Positions 1 through 9,013 of a stretch of 48,450 bases of DNA are shown here, in pieces. The stretch comes from Verrucomicrobiia bacterium (lineage in GTDB: Bacteria; Verrucomicrobiota; Verrucomicrobiia; Limisphaerales; UBA11358): assembly GCA_031290985.1 (NCBI GenBank), contig JARLJW010000006.1, positions 1-48,450 on the forward strand, given 5' to 3'. Below the pieces are notes generated by a model that had not been told where the DNA came from, searched no databases, and saw only the letters and a list, made by a program, of their open reading frames with translations. The translations under genes and the position numbers were made by a program. Numbering within the stretch: the first letter of the stretch is position 1; each line of letters starts with the position of its first letter.

Positions 1-15
1 AACGGCTAACCCCGC

Positions 16-1653
16 TTGCCGCCGCCAGGAAAACGTTTCAACCCTCGGACCCGGACGGAAAGGAAAAACCGAAAAACACTTCTAATAAAAAAACAAGAAA
101 TCGCTCCGGTCGCGCTTGACACAACTCATAGCAGTGCGGTGATTTCTGTGCAGATCGGCCGGCCGCCGGTCATTGTGACTGCACCGGCTGGGCAAACCGT
201 GACCAATGGGGCGAAGTTCGCGTTGAGTGCGGTGGCCACCGGGGTCGGACCGCTGGCATACCAATGGCGGTTGAATGGAACCAATATTTCGAACTATGTC
301 ATCACGACCGTTGCTGGCATTGGGACAGCGACTTTTTCCGGCGATGGCGGCAAGGCTACGAATGCGGGTCTTTATTATCCCCAAGGTGTCACGTTTGACA
401 AGGCCGGCAACCTGTATATCGCAGACGACGACAATAACCGCGTGCGTAAGGTGGACACGAATGGAATCATTACGACCGTGGTGGGCAATGGCGGCAGCGT
501 TTTTTCTGGTGATGGCGGGCTTGCGACCAGCGCCGGCGTCTATTGGCCGAACCATGTTGCTTTTGACGCGCAAGGCAACTTTTATATCGCCTCGGTCCTG
601 CATTACAGAATCCGCAAAGTAGATACCAAGGGGATCATCACGACAGTGGCGGGAACGGGTTCTATGAACCCGGTCATCGATGGTGGTCCTGCCACCAACT
701 CGGCGCTGTTTGATCCCATAAACGTTGCGTTTGACCCCGCCGGCAACTGGTACATCTGCGACCTGCACCATTTTCGAATCCGCAAAGTGGATACCAACGG
801 AATTATCACCACGGTGGCGGGAAATGGAGTGGGAAATTATGCGGGTGATGGAGGTGCGGCTACGAACGCCAGTCTCAGGGCGCCGCAATCCGTGAGCCTT
901 GACGCCGCAGGCAATCTGTTGATTGCTGATTCGCTGTGCAACCGCGTCCGGAAAGTGGATGCGGATGGCATCATCACCTCGGTGGCGGGAAATAATTCCG
1001 GAACGTTTGCCGGTGATGGAAACCAGGCAACGAATGCGAGCCTGAACTCACCCTGGTTTGCTGCAGTCGATGCCTATGGCAATCTGTTTATCGCTGATTA
1101 CGGCAACAACCGAATTCGTAAAGTGGACGTGAATGGAGTCATCAGCACTGTTGCTGGGAAGGGAACCGCTGCTTATTCAGGGGATGGCGGGTCCGCCACG
1201 GATGCAAGCCTGAACGGTCCTGCCTGTGTTGCCTTTGATGCGGCTGGCGATTTATACATAGCCGACTGGCACAACAACCGGGTTCGCAAGGTCTATTTGA
1301 ACGGGTATCCAACGTTAACCAGAAGCAATATCAATGCGACGGCTGCTGGAGACTACACAGTGGTGGTTTCCGGCCAGTTTGGCAGCGTGACGAGTGCGGT
1401 GGCAAGTGTTTCGGTCATCGTTCCCAAACCTCAAATTATCGCAACTGGCACAAGCTTCGGGTTTCTAACCAACTATTTCGGTTTTAAATATGATGGCGTG
1501 GTTGGCCAGACAATCATTGTGGATGGTTCCACGAATCTGACGACTTGGATTCCATTGATTACCAATACCCTTGCCAGCACCAATGCCGTTTACTTTTTCG
1601 ATCCAGTTTCAACCAACTATTTGTGGCGTTTTTACCGGGCTAGATCGCCTTGA
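16..1653 (+). CDS. NHL-repeat propeller protein with split Ig-like domain, 5'-incomplete
   Basis: The protein carries six NHL-type repeats of about 56 residues (roughly 95-430), each of the form ITTVAG..GDGG.AT...L..P..VA.D..GNLYIAD..N.RVRKVD. Six repeats would form one six-bladed propeller. The propeller sits inside an immunoglobulin-like domain: residues ~50-92 give the first half (PPVIVTAPAGQTV to YQWRLNGTNI) and residues ~433-470 the second (LTRSNINATAAGDYTVVVS). A C-terminal module (~475-545) ending in FYRA resembles the short ends of other secreted proteins here. No signal peptide is present. The TTG used as start lies 6 bases after an in-frame stop, and residues ~40-48 (SSAVISVQ) look like the last strand of a preceding Ig domain, so the true 5' part is missing. 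It is likely a secreted or surface binding protein; its ligand is unknown. Confidence 0.75.
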   Translation: MPPPGKRFNPRTRTERKNRKTLLIKKQEIAPVALDTTHSSAVISVQIGRPPVIVTAPAGQTVTNGAKFALSAVATGVGPLAYQWRLNGTNISNYVITTVAGIGTATFSGDGGKATNAGLYYPQGVTFDKAGNLYIADDDNNRVRKVDTNGIITTVVGNGGSVFSGDGGLATSAGVYWPNHVAFDAQGNFYIASVLHYRIRKVDTKGIITTVAGTGSMNPVIDGGPATNSALFDPINVAFDPAGNWYICDLHHFRIRKVDTNGIITTVAGNGVGNYAGDGGAATNASLRAPQSVSLDAAGNLLIADSLCNRVRKVDADGIITSVAGNNSGTFAGDGNQATNASLNSPWFAAVDAYGNLFIADYGNNRIRKVDVNGVISTVAGKGTAAYSGDGGSATDASLNGPACVAFDAAGDLYIADWHNNRVRKVYLNGYPTLTRSNINATAAGDYTVVVSGQFGSVTSAVASVSVIVPKPQIIATGTSFGFLTNYFGFKYDGVVGQTIIVDGSTNLTTWIPLITNTLASTNAVYFFDPVSTNYLWRFYRARSP

Positions 1654-1797
1654 CCAAAGCCATTGTGGGCTTTCCGCCAAAAACGGCATGAAAGATATTC
1701 CCGCGCACCTGGAGGAGCCAGCGGCAAGCGCAAGTATTGAGGCCGGTTTTATTAGGGCTATCCGCCTCCAACCATCTGGCACCGGCCTGAATGCTTT

Positions 1798-3240
1798 TCA
1801 CACCGGCTTTTCCGGGAGCGCAAGGCCTTGCAGCGCGTTCATCGTCGCCGTCTTGTAAAGCCCGCCCAGCGTCGGCACATTGAAACAGGCATCGAGGAAG
1901 ATGCTGGCCGTGGCATTGGCCAGCATCGCCATCAAACCGATGTGGACGACTTCCGTCGCCAGTTCGCCCATGATGTGCACGCCCAATAATTTCTGATCGT
2001 CCCGGCGGAAGAGCAGCTTCAGAAAGCCGTCCTGGTCGCCGATGATCCGGCCCCGGGCATTGTCCCGGTAGTGTGCGCGCCCAACAATGTAATCGATGCC
2101 CTGCTTTTTGAGCGCCGCTTCCGTCTCTCCGACCATGCTGGCCTCGGGAATGGTGTAGATGCCGTTCGGCAGGAGCGGCGACAGGACGCCGCCCCCGCGG
2201 CCAAACGCATGGCGCATGGCGCAGCGTGCCTGCTCCATGCTCGTCGAGGCCAGCGCGGGGAAACCGATGACATCGCCCGCGGCGTAGATGTTTTCCACGT
2301 TGGTCTGAAATTTTTCGTTCACCGGAACCAGCCCGCGCGCGCCGGTTTTCACACCGGCCAGCTCGAGCCCCAGCGTGGCCGTATTGCTCTGCCGGCCCGC
2401 CGCCACCAACACGGCATCCGCCAGCAGCACCGCCCCGGACGAGAGTTCGAGCCGGACGCTGGAATCTTGAGGCCCGCATTTCAAAACCGTTTCTTTCCAA
2501 CGCAAAACAATGCCGCTGCTTTCCAGCGCTTTCGCCAGCGCCTGGGAGACTTCCGCATCCAAAAACGGCAGCAATACGTCACGCCCATCCACGATCTGCA
2601 CCGCCGCGCCGAGGGCGCGGAAGGTGCAGGCGTATTCCGCCCCGATCACCCCCGCGCCGATGACCACCAAATTCTTGGGGATGCGTTCGAGTTTGAGGAT
2701 GGTATCCGAATCATAAATGGCCCCTTGGCCAAACGGAAAAATGGCCGGACGCACCGGCGCGGAGCCGGTGGCGATCAGGATCTTTTCTCCGCGCAACCGG
2801 ATTTCCTCCGCCGGCGCGGGTGGCTGGCCCTTTGGATCCATTGATCCGAGTTGGACCCGGATGGTGTGGGCATCGACAAAACTGCAGGTTCCGCAGTAAA
2901 TCGTGGCCTGCAGGCCTTTCAACCGTTCCGTGATGGTTTTATGAAAGGCGTCCTGAACGTGCAATTCGTGGCCCAAGAAATCCGCGACCGTCACTTCCCG
3001 GCGCACGGAAAGATCCACGCCGTACAGGTTACGCGACTGAATGCCGGAGAGGGCGAGCGCCGTCTCGCGCAACGTTTTGCTGGGCACGGTTCCGGTGTTG
3101 ATGCCGGCGCCTCCGATATCCGCATGATTGTCCACCAGCGCCACGCGTTTGCCAAAGCCCGCCGCCGTGGTTGCGGCGGCAATCCCGGCCGGGCCACCAC
3201 CGATCACCACGAGGTCGAAAGTGTTCAATTCATTGGTCAT
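1798..3240 (-). CDS. sthA: Si-specific (soluble) NAD(P)+ transhydrogenase
   Basis: This 480-residue flavoprotein of the pyridine nucleotide-disulfide oxidoreductase family would transfer hydride between NADPH and NAD+ in the cytosol. The N-terminus has the FAD-binding Rossmann motif VVIGGGPAGIAAA. A second GAGVIGAEYA motif near residue 200 binds NAD(P)H, and AAGDVIGFPALAS closes the FAD site. Lipoamide dehydrogenases have a CxxxxC redox disulfide after the first Rossmann fold. Here the matching stretch reads GAGINTGTVPSK, with neither cysteine, which points to the transhydrogenase rather than a dihydrolipoamide or mercuric reductase. I chose the ATG at 3240 (MTNELNTF) because it begins just before the Rossmann strand; an ATG at 3309 would add 23 residues without homology. 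It is convergent with the NHL gene and divergent from nrdJ. Confidence 0.85.
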   Translation of the reverse strand: MTNELNTFDLVVIGGGPAGIAAATTAAGFGKRVALVDNHADIGGAGINTGTVPSKTLRETALALSGIQSRNLYGVDLSVRREVTVADFLGHELHVQDAFHKTITERLKGLQATIYCGTCSFVDAHTIRVQLGSMDPKGQPPAPAEEIRLRGEKILIATGSAPVRPAIFPFGQGAIYDSDTILKLERIPKNLVVIGAGVIGAEYACTFRALGAAVQIVDGRDVLLPFLDAEVSQALAKALESSGIVLRWKETVLKCGPQDSSVRLELSSGAVLLADAVLVAAGRQSNTATLGLELAGVKTGARGLVPVNEKFQTNVENIYAAGDVIGFPALASTSMEQARCAMRHAFGRGGGVLSPLLPNGIYTIPEASMVGETEAALKKQGIDYIVGRAHYRDNARGRIIGDQDGFLKLLFRRDDQKLLGVHIMGELATEVVHIGLMAMLANATASIFLDACFNVPTLGGLYKTATMNALQGLALPEKPV

Positions 3241-3680
3241 GATCTTTAGTTTGAACCGGCATTTCCTGCCATGGTCACAACCTTTAGCACTCAAATGTTG
3301 GAAGTCCAAAAATATCTCACGCTTTTGTCTGGTTTTTTTGGCGGCGGCGGGCTTTTAGCGACCGGCCAGCGGATATCCCCATAAAAGTTATTCACCGGCG
3401 GAAATCGACCGGATTTTTGCCCGTTTTTACCGGGGCGCCCGTGTGAATCCCATTGATTTCATTTGTGAATATCTTGATTGCAACTTTTTCGCAAAATTTT
3501 CTTGAAACATACAACGGGTGGTAGCATGATGGCGCTCGTTCCCCAATTAGTGGGGGAGAGGCGGTTTTTACAAAAAAATCATTTTTCTCCATAATTGGGC
3601 GGGTTTTTCGCGACTTTTGTGCGCTTCTGCCGCTTATGAAGCCGCCAAGAGTTAACTCAAATTCAACTTTAATATAAACC
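3241..3680. other. Divergent intergenic region, sthA/nrdJ
   Basis: This 440-base region should hold the promoters of the transhydrogenase and nrdJ. It is AT-rich toward nrdJ. A perfect ten-base palindrome, GAGTTAACTC, lies at 3649-3658, 22 bases before the nrdJ start, and could be an operator. A CCCC..GGGGGAGAGG palindrome lies at 3541-3559. I looked for a cobalamin riboswitch and for paired NrdR boxes, which would fit a B12-dependent reductase, and recognise neither. Confidence 0.4.
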
Positions 3681-6600
3681 ATGATTGATGCACGTGAGGA
3701 TGTTTCGACGTCGGCTGGTACCGCCGCTCGTCGCCGGACTGAGAAAGTTTCAAATACACGGGGTATGAAACCGAAACCCGCCAAGGCCAAAAAGTATCTG
3801 CCGATCGCCCGGGTGTTTAGCGATGCCAAGGTGAAGCCTTTTGACCAGATCGAATGGGACAAGCGCACCGCTGAAATCACCGACGACGCCGGCAAGGTGA
3901 TCTTTAAACAGGAAAATGTCGAGGTGCCGAAATCCTGGTCGGTGCTGGCCACCAAGGTCGTCGTTTCCAAATATTTTTACGGCGAACAGAACACCTCCGA
4001 GCGCGAAACGTCCGTGCGCCAGCTCATTCACCGCATTTCCCGGACCATCTCCGACTGGGGCATCGCGGACGGCTATTTCAGCAAGGCGGATGGCGAAATC
4101 TTTTACGAGGAGCTGACCTGGCTGTGCTTGAACCAGTACGGCGCGTTCAATTCGCCGGTGTGGTTCAATGTCGGCCTGCATCATCAATACGGCGTCGGCA
4201 AAAAGTCCGGCCGGGGCAACTGGTTCTACAACCCGGCCACCGGCGAGGCGGAACGCGCCTCGACCCAGTACGAATATCCGCAGGGCAGCGCGTGCTTCAT
4301 CCAAAGCGTGGAAGACAACATGGAAGACATCATGCACCTGGCTTACAGCGAGGCGATGCTCTTCAAGTACGGTTCCGGCACCGGCACCGACCTGTCCCCG
4401 ATCCGTTCCAGCCGCGAGAAATTGAGCGGCGGCGGCCGGCCGAGCGGTCCGATGAGCTTTCTGAAGGTGTATGACCAGGTGGCAAACGTCGTGAAGTCCG
4501 GCGGCAAGACGCGCCGGGCGGCCAAGATGAACACGCTGCGCGACTGGCACGGCGACATCGAGGAATTCATCGACGCCAAGCAGAAGGAAGAAAAGAAGGC
4601 CTGGGCGTTGATCGAGCAGGGCTATGACGGTTCTTACAACGGCGATGCCTATGGCAGCGTGATGTACCAGAACGAAAACCTTTCCGTCCGCGCGAGCGAC
4701 GAGTTTTTTGAAGCGGCCCTGGCCGGCAAGGAATGGTGGACCCGCTCGGTGTGCGGCAACAAGCCCCTGCAAAAGAAGGACGCAGCGACCCTGTTGAACA
4801 AGATCGCGGAAGGCACGCACATTTGCGGCGACCCCGGCATCCAGTACGACGGCGCCATCCAGAAGTGGCATACCTGCAAAGGCACGGAGCCGATCCACTC
4901 CACCAACCCTTGCAGCGAATACGTTTTCGTCAACAACACCGCCTGCAACCTGGCTTCATTGAACCTCATGAAGTTCAAGCGCGAGGACAATAAGTTCGAC
5001 ATCGAACGCTTCAAGGCCGCCGTCCGCATTTTCATCACCGCGCAGGAAATCCTCGTGGACAATGCGAGCTATCCGACCAAGAACATCGCGGAAAATTCCC
5101 ATATCTTCCGCACGCTCGGCCTCGGCTTTGCGAACCTCGGTTCGCTCTGCATGAGCTACGGTTTGCCCTACGATTCCGATGAAGGCCGGGCGCTGGCCGG
5201 CGCCATCACGTCCATCATGACCGGTCATGCCTACGAGCAAAGCGCGGAAATCGCCGCCAATGTCGGCCCCTTTGCCGGCTATCGTGATTCCCGTTGCGCC
5301 GGGGTGCCGAATCCGGTCGCCAAGGACAATGTCGAATCCATGCTCGGGGTGATCAAGCTGCACCGCGATGCGGTGGAGCAGATCCAGCCGAGCGCGGAGT
5401 TCCATTATCTCAAGACCGAAGCGCGCAAGACGTGGGACGGTGCGCTCGCCAAGGGCAAACAGCATGGCTACCGCAATGCGCAGGTCACCGTGCTGGCGCC
5501 GACCGGCACCATCGCCTTCCTGATGGATTGCGACACGACCGGCGTCGAACCCGACATCGCCCTCGTCAAATACAAACTGCTCGCCGGTGGCGGCATGTTG
5601 AAGATCGTCAACCGCGGCGTGCCGGATGCCTTGCGCCGTCTCAACTACAGCGAAGAGGTCGTCAAGAACATCATCGCGCACATCGAAAAATTCGACACGA
5701 TCGAGGACATCGAGGAAAACGGAGCCACCGTGAAAAGCGGATTAAAACCCGAGCATCTGCCGGTGTTTGACTGTGCCTTCAAGCCTTCGCGCGGCAAACG
5801 CAGCATCGGGTACATGGCGCATCTCAAGATGATGGCGGCCGCGCAGCCGTTCATCAGCGGGGCGATCTCCAAGACCGTCAACATGCCCAGCGCCTGCACC
5901 GTGGCGGAGATCCGCGACACTTATGTGCAGGCGTGGAAGATGGGCTTGAAGTGCGTGGCGATCTATCGCGACGGCTCCAAGCGCTCCCAGCCGCTGAACA
6001 CGAAAAAGACCAACGAAGGCGGCGACAAGACCGTCACGGCCACGGGCGATACCGCGGCGCTGGAAAACCGCATCAAACAGCTCGAATCCGAGGTGACCAC
6101 CTTGCAGGAGGATTCCGGCAAGCCGTTGCGCCGTCGCTTGCCCGACACCCGCACGGCGGTCACGCACAAATTCGACATCGCCGGCCATGAGGGTTACCTC
6201 ACCGTCGGGTTGTTCGATGACGGCCAGCCGGGCGAATTGTTCATCACGATGGCCAAGGAAGGTTCCACCATCGGCGGCCTCATGGACAGCATCGGCACCC
6301 TGACAAGCCTGGCCTGGCAGTACGGCGTGCCCTTGGAGGCGCTCGTCCGCAAGTTTGCCCACCAGCGTTTTGAGCCGAGCGGTTTCACCAAGAACCCGGA
6401 GATCCGCAACGCGGCCTCCATCACGGATTACGTGTTCCGCTGGCTCGCGTTCCAGTTCATCCCCGGTTACCGGGAGAACATCACCGCCGGCCGCAACCAG
6501 CCGGAACTCGCGATTCCCGGCCTCATCGAGGAACTCAAAAAAAAAGTAAACCGGCCGGTGCCGGAACTGCCGATCTCGGATGACAACGACGTGGTCGATG

Positions 6601-6761
6601 CGAAGCCGGACAGCGTCCAGGTGCGCCGGACGTTGACGCTCACGTCGATGATCACCAACCAGCAGGACGCGCCGACCTGCCCCAACTGCGGCCATGTGGC
6701 CGTGCGCAACGGTGCGTGCTACAAGTGCCTGAACTGCGGCGAGAGCCTCGGTTGTAGTTAG
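3681..6761 (+). CDS. nrdJ: Adenosylcobalamin-dependent ribonucleotide reductase (class II)
   Basis: NrdJ reduces ribonucleotides to deoxyribonucleotides using a radical from coenzyme B12, so it needs no oxygen-dependent small subunit. The 1026-residue length fits the long bacterial NrdJ form. Active-site landmarks are visible: Cys205 in GSACF and Cys422 in ACNLAS should be the redox pair. The motif NPCSEY (residues 409-414) supplies Asn409, the thiyl-radical Cys411 and Glu413. A phosphate-binding PTGTIAFLMDCDTTG loop follows near residue 610. The C-terminus has a cysteine-rich zinc-ribbon-like tail (Cys1000, 1003, 1013, 1016, 1019, 1025), the likely shuttle that re-reduces the active site. 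The ATG at 3681 is taken as start, but MKPKPAKAKKYL at residue 29 is possible because the first 28 residues look non-conserved. No nrdA/nrdB or B12 genes are in the window. Confidence 0.95.
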   Translation: MIDAREDVSTSAGTAARRRTEKVSNTRGMKPKPAKAKKYLPIARVFSDAKVKPFDQIEWDKRTAEITDDAGKVIFKQENVEVPKSWSVLATKVVVSKYFYGEQNTSERETSVRQLIHRISRTISDWGIADGYFSKADGEIFYEELTWLCLNQYGAFNSPVWFNVGLHHQYGVGKKSGRGNWFYNPATGEAERASTQYEYPQGSACFIQSVEDNMEDIMHLAYSEAMLFKYGSGTGTDLSPIRSSREKLSGGGRPSGPMSFLKVYDQVANVVKSGGKTRRAAKMNTLRDWHGDIEEFIDAKQKEEKKAWALIEQGYDGSYNGDAYGSVMYQNENLSVRASDEFFEAALAGKEWWTRSVCGNKPLQKKDAATLLNKIAEGTHICGDPGIQYDGAIQKWHTCKGTEPIHSTNPCSEYVFVNNTACNLASLNLMKFKREDNKFDIERFKAAVRIFITAQEILVDNASYPTKNIAENSHIFRTLGLGFANLGSLCMSYGLPYDSDEGRALAGAITSIMTGHAYEQSAEIAANVGPFAGYRDSRCAGVPNPVAKDNVESMLGVIKLHRDAVEQIQPSAEFHYLKTEARKTWDGALAKGKQHGYRNAQVTVLAPTGTIAFLMDCDTTGVEPDIALVKYKLLAGGGMLKIVNRGVPDALRRLNYSEEVVKNIIAHIEKFDTIEDIEENGATVKSGLKPEHLPVFDCAFKPSRGKRSIGYMAHLKMMAAAQPFISGAISKTVNMPSACTVAEIRDTYVQAWKMGLKCVAIYRDGSKRSQPLNTKKTNEGGDKTVTATGDTAALENRIKQLESEVTTLQEDSGKPLRRRLPDTRTAVTHKFDIAGHEGYLTVGLFDDGQPGELFITMAKEGSTIGGLMDSIGTLTSLAWQYGVPLEALVRKFAHQRFEPSGFTKNPEIRNAASITDYVFRWLAFQFIPGYRENITAGRNQPELAIPGLIEELKKKVNRPVPELPISDDNDVVDAKPDSVQVRRTLTLTSMITNQQDAPTCPNCGHVAVRNGACYKCLNCGESLGCS

Positions 6762-6783
6762 GATAATCAATATAATTAAAGGG

Positions 6784-6815
6784 CGGGCAAACTCATTGTT
6801 TGCCCGTTCTTTATT
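6784..6815 (+). terminator. Rho-independent terminator after nrdJ
   Basis: A perfect 9-bp stem (CGGGCAAAC, 6784-6792, with GTTTGCCCG, 6798-6806) and a five-base loop are followed by TTCTTTATTA. It lies 22 bases after the nrdJ stop. Confidence 0.9.
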
Positions 6816-6925
6816 ATGGGGCTAATTCGTTGTGAATAGTATAATCTTACAATGAAGAAGCCTTAACGCTGATCGGCCTTGGTAATTCTTACGGGCGCAA
6901 CGATTGCGCCCGGAAAAGTGACAAA

Positions 6926-7165
6926 TTAATCCACTCCGTCTATTTCTAATAATTCAACTGGTTTCACCTTCAGAGTGGCCGCAAGCAATTCGAGAGTGCT
7001 GAGCGTGACATTGCGCTCACCGCGTTCAATGGCTCCAATGTACGTCCTGTGAATGCACGCCAAGGCTGCAAAATCATCTTGGGACAAATGAAGCTTTCCT
7101 CGCAGGCGTCTTAGATTTTTGCCCACGATCTTGTTCAAGGTATTATGTCCAGGTCGTTTCAACAA
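6926..7165 (-). CDS. XRE-family helix-turn-helix regulator
   Basis: This 79-residue protein is almost entirely one Cro/C1-type helix-turn-helix domain (about residues 16-72). It includes the usual LSQDDFAALACIHRTYIGAI..GERN recognition segment and the following TLELLAATLKV helix. Small single-domain XRE proteins of this kind often accompany restriction-modification systems or mobile elements, acting as repressor or controller. No partner methylase or nuclease lies nearby; the adjacent sequence is a decayed integrase, so it is probably a survivor of the same accessory insertion. It is clearly poorer in GC than the flanking housekeeping genes. Its target is unknown. Confidence 0.8.
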   Translation of the reverse strand: MLKRPGHNTLNKIVGKNLRRLRGKLHLSQDDFAALACIHRTYIGAIERGERNVTLSTLELLAATLKVKPVELLEIDGVD

Positions 7166-7396
7166 AAAAACCCTATCAGATTGCCATTTTTAATGCGACA
7201 GTCTTTTGAAATACACTCTGTTGGCAGCCACTCTGTTAGAAGACAGCATAAATGTAGCATTTTTCCCTTGTGTTAATTTCGGCGGGCGCGCAGAATGTCT
7301 CCGCTGTGAGCCTTGCTGCTCGTTATAGTGCATTTTTCAACTTCAAAAATGACGTAAACAGAACGAAAAAGCCCGGCAACCATCAGCGAAACTTAA

Positions 7397-8176
7397 ATGG
7401 CTGCACTTATTTTGCCAATCAATTGGCCGCGCCTAGGCTGGACCCCGGTAATACTTAATGACAACGGATTGGTATTGCGAGAGGCCCTGCAATACGCCGC
7501 ACGTGGCAAACGTAAGCAAAAATCATACACCACACTCTATCGGCAGGCACTGGCCATCAGCCGAATGTCCGATTTATGGCAGGTGTTAGGCGATGATGTG
7601 GGCGATCAAGAAATTCTTGGGTGCTATTTTGACGCATTGGTTCATGGAGATGAAGAGCTCGGCTGGGATGGGATGAACACAACCACAGCAGGCCGACACC
7701 TGAAATACCTTAATGAGTTCTTCGATTGGTGGGGATTGCTAACAAATCGTCCCAGTCCCAATCCGATGCAAGAGGAACACATCGGTTGGATTTCGGTCCT
7801 CGCCGAGCAAAAGCGTCAATATGGAACCAATTTGCTCGCCCATTTGCTTCCGGCAACAATCTCAGGACAAGGACGCCGCAAATCTCGCACCGTTCAGCCA
7901 GACCAGGATGCGCGGCGCAACGCCGCAGCCCAAGGCCGTCCGAAAGCCATGGATCTGCCGGATTATATGAAACTGATCCGAGACGACGAAGAGCCGCGCA
8001 ATCGTGCTCTGTGGTTGACTTTAGGGGCAACCGCCGGCGTTCGATCCAATCCTCCCTGGCTAAAAGAATTAATCAAAGCGCATGCCGAAATTTACTGTGG
8101 CTTTGATGATGACACCGCCGGCGAGGACATGGCGCGGGCCATGGTCGCCCTGCATCCCGTCGTGAAGCGGTTATGA
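7397..8176 (+). pseudogene. Chimeric remnant: integrase N-terminal part joined to Toprim C-terminal fragment
   Basis: The 259-residue frame is two unrelated pieces. Residues ~15-218 look like the N-terminal part of a tyrosine recombinase: the SAM-like core-binding region (TTLYRQALAI, TAGRHLKYLNEFFDWWGLLT), a linker, then the start of the catalytic domain ending at LTLGATAGVRS, where the first catalytic arginine lies. The HxxR and Tyr motifs never follow. From about residue 220 the sequence resembles a Toprim domain of plasmid or ICE proteins (DUF3991/Toprim_2 type): IYCGFDDDTAGEDMA then LHPVVKRL. The stop falls exactly where such proteins normally continue with RPP..HDWND. Neither piece can be a complete enzyme. 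The low GC and neighbouring XRE gene suggest a decayed integrative element. Confidence 0.6.
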
Positions 8177-8554
8177 TTATATGATTTGGGCCAAAGTTGA
8201 GAGCTGAGCCTCATCGACATGGTTGATGTAGCTCAAGGAACCAAGCCAAGTCAACTCGGCCTGTCGTGACGTTAAAAAATTTGGAGCGGGGCTAAGCAAA
8301 TAACCAGGCCGATGGCCGCCAAGTCCAAAGCGGATGTGAAAGTTGCAAAAGTTGCCCAGAACCGGAGGGCGAGGTCTAAATCCCACTATGCAATCGGTTC
8401 CGGGATTGGTCCGACTCGACACCAAAAATGAACCATCGCCCAGAGGCAAACCACTGCGACCGGCAAGATTCAATGCCTTGGCAAAATTATCCGATAACTC
8501 ATATCTGTGAAGCGAGCAGCAAACGGCAGGATGACGGACAGCGGTTTCAAACAA
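8177..8554 (-). CDS. Doubtful ORF in accessory scar
   Basis: An open frame of 125 codons runs antisense just after the chimeric integrase remnant. I recognise no domain. It is rich in Pro, Arg and Cys, has no secretion signal and no visible ribosome-binding site, so it may be a chance frame in decaying DNA. A short frame on the plus strand (8558-8728, starting MKTTKPKKIEVSAP) is equally uncertain. Confidence 0.2.
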   Translation of the reverse strand: MFETAVRHPAVCCSLHRYELSDNFAKALNLAGRSGLPLGDGSFLVSSRTNPGTDCIVGFRPRPPVLGNFCNFHIRFGLGGHRPGYLLSPAPNFLTSRQAELTWLGSLSYINHVDEAQLSTLAQII

Positions 8555-8751
8555 AAAGCTATGAAAACAACAAAGCCAAAGAAGATTGAAGTATCAGCAC
8601 CGGCGAATGTCCGGCCATTGAATTCGGTTCAGCCGTTCTTGCTAGGCGGTCTGCTTGGTTTCGTCCGTGAAAATAGCGAAGGTCGTTATTTTCGAAATAG
8701 CCACAAAAGGATAAGGGGGGCTCATTAATGGAGACCGCATTAGAAAAACCC

Positions 8752-8803
8752 TGCTACTTGGAAAAGGACCGTAAGCCAGCAAATTTTTTCTTTCCAAGTA
8801 GCA
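8752..8803. repeat. 13-bp inverted repeat with 26-base spacer
   Basis: TGCTACTTGGAAA (8752-8764) is repeated perfectly in inverted orientation at 8791-8803. The spacer contains a run of six T. It is long and perfect enough to be a folded RNA or a protein-binding site, but it lacks the T-tract position of a normal terminator. It sits in the gene-poor stretch 8177-9013, in which I see no certain gene. Confidence 0.6.
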
Positions 8804-8951
8804 AAATTCAGATTTTTGTGGGTATCATTATTCGCGACTAAAATTATATCGTCATTATTCAACCTGTTCTCGCAGAATACCTTGCGCGTACAATTATACT
8901 TTAGCTATCCACAACTCAGGCTGCTCGTAAACGGGCGGACGATTCAAAACC

Positions 8952-8990
8952 AGCCGGAGAATTTGAAAATTCTCCGGCTTGTTTCGTTTG
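8952..8990 (+). terminator. Strong hairpin with T-rich tail upstream of the LOG gene
   Basis: AGCCGGAGAATTT (8952-8964) pairs perfectly with AAATTCTCCGGCT (8967-8979) and is followed by TGTTTCGTTT. It ends about 24 bases before the LOG start codon at 9014. It either ends transcription coming out of the accessory scar or acts as an attenuator for the LOG-pabB pair. Confidence 0.65.
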
Positions 8991-9013
8991 GAGGTCCGGA
9001 CTATGTTCCTGCC

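Noticed and set aside
1798..3240. Dihydrolipoamide dehydrogenase
   Set aside because: The redox-active CxxxxC is absent (GAGINTGTVPSK), and no 2-oxoacid dehydrogenase genes are nearby.
3241..3680. Cobalamin riboswitch or NrdR boxes before nrdJ
   Set aside because: I could not find the conserved B12-box or paired NrdR sequence; only a short palindrome is present.
3750..4898. Long minus-strand frames within nrdJ
   Set aside because: They lie antisense to a full-length NrdJ with all active-site motifs.
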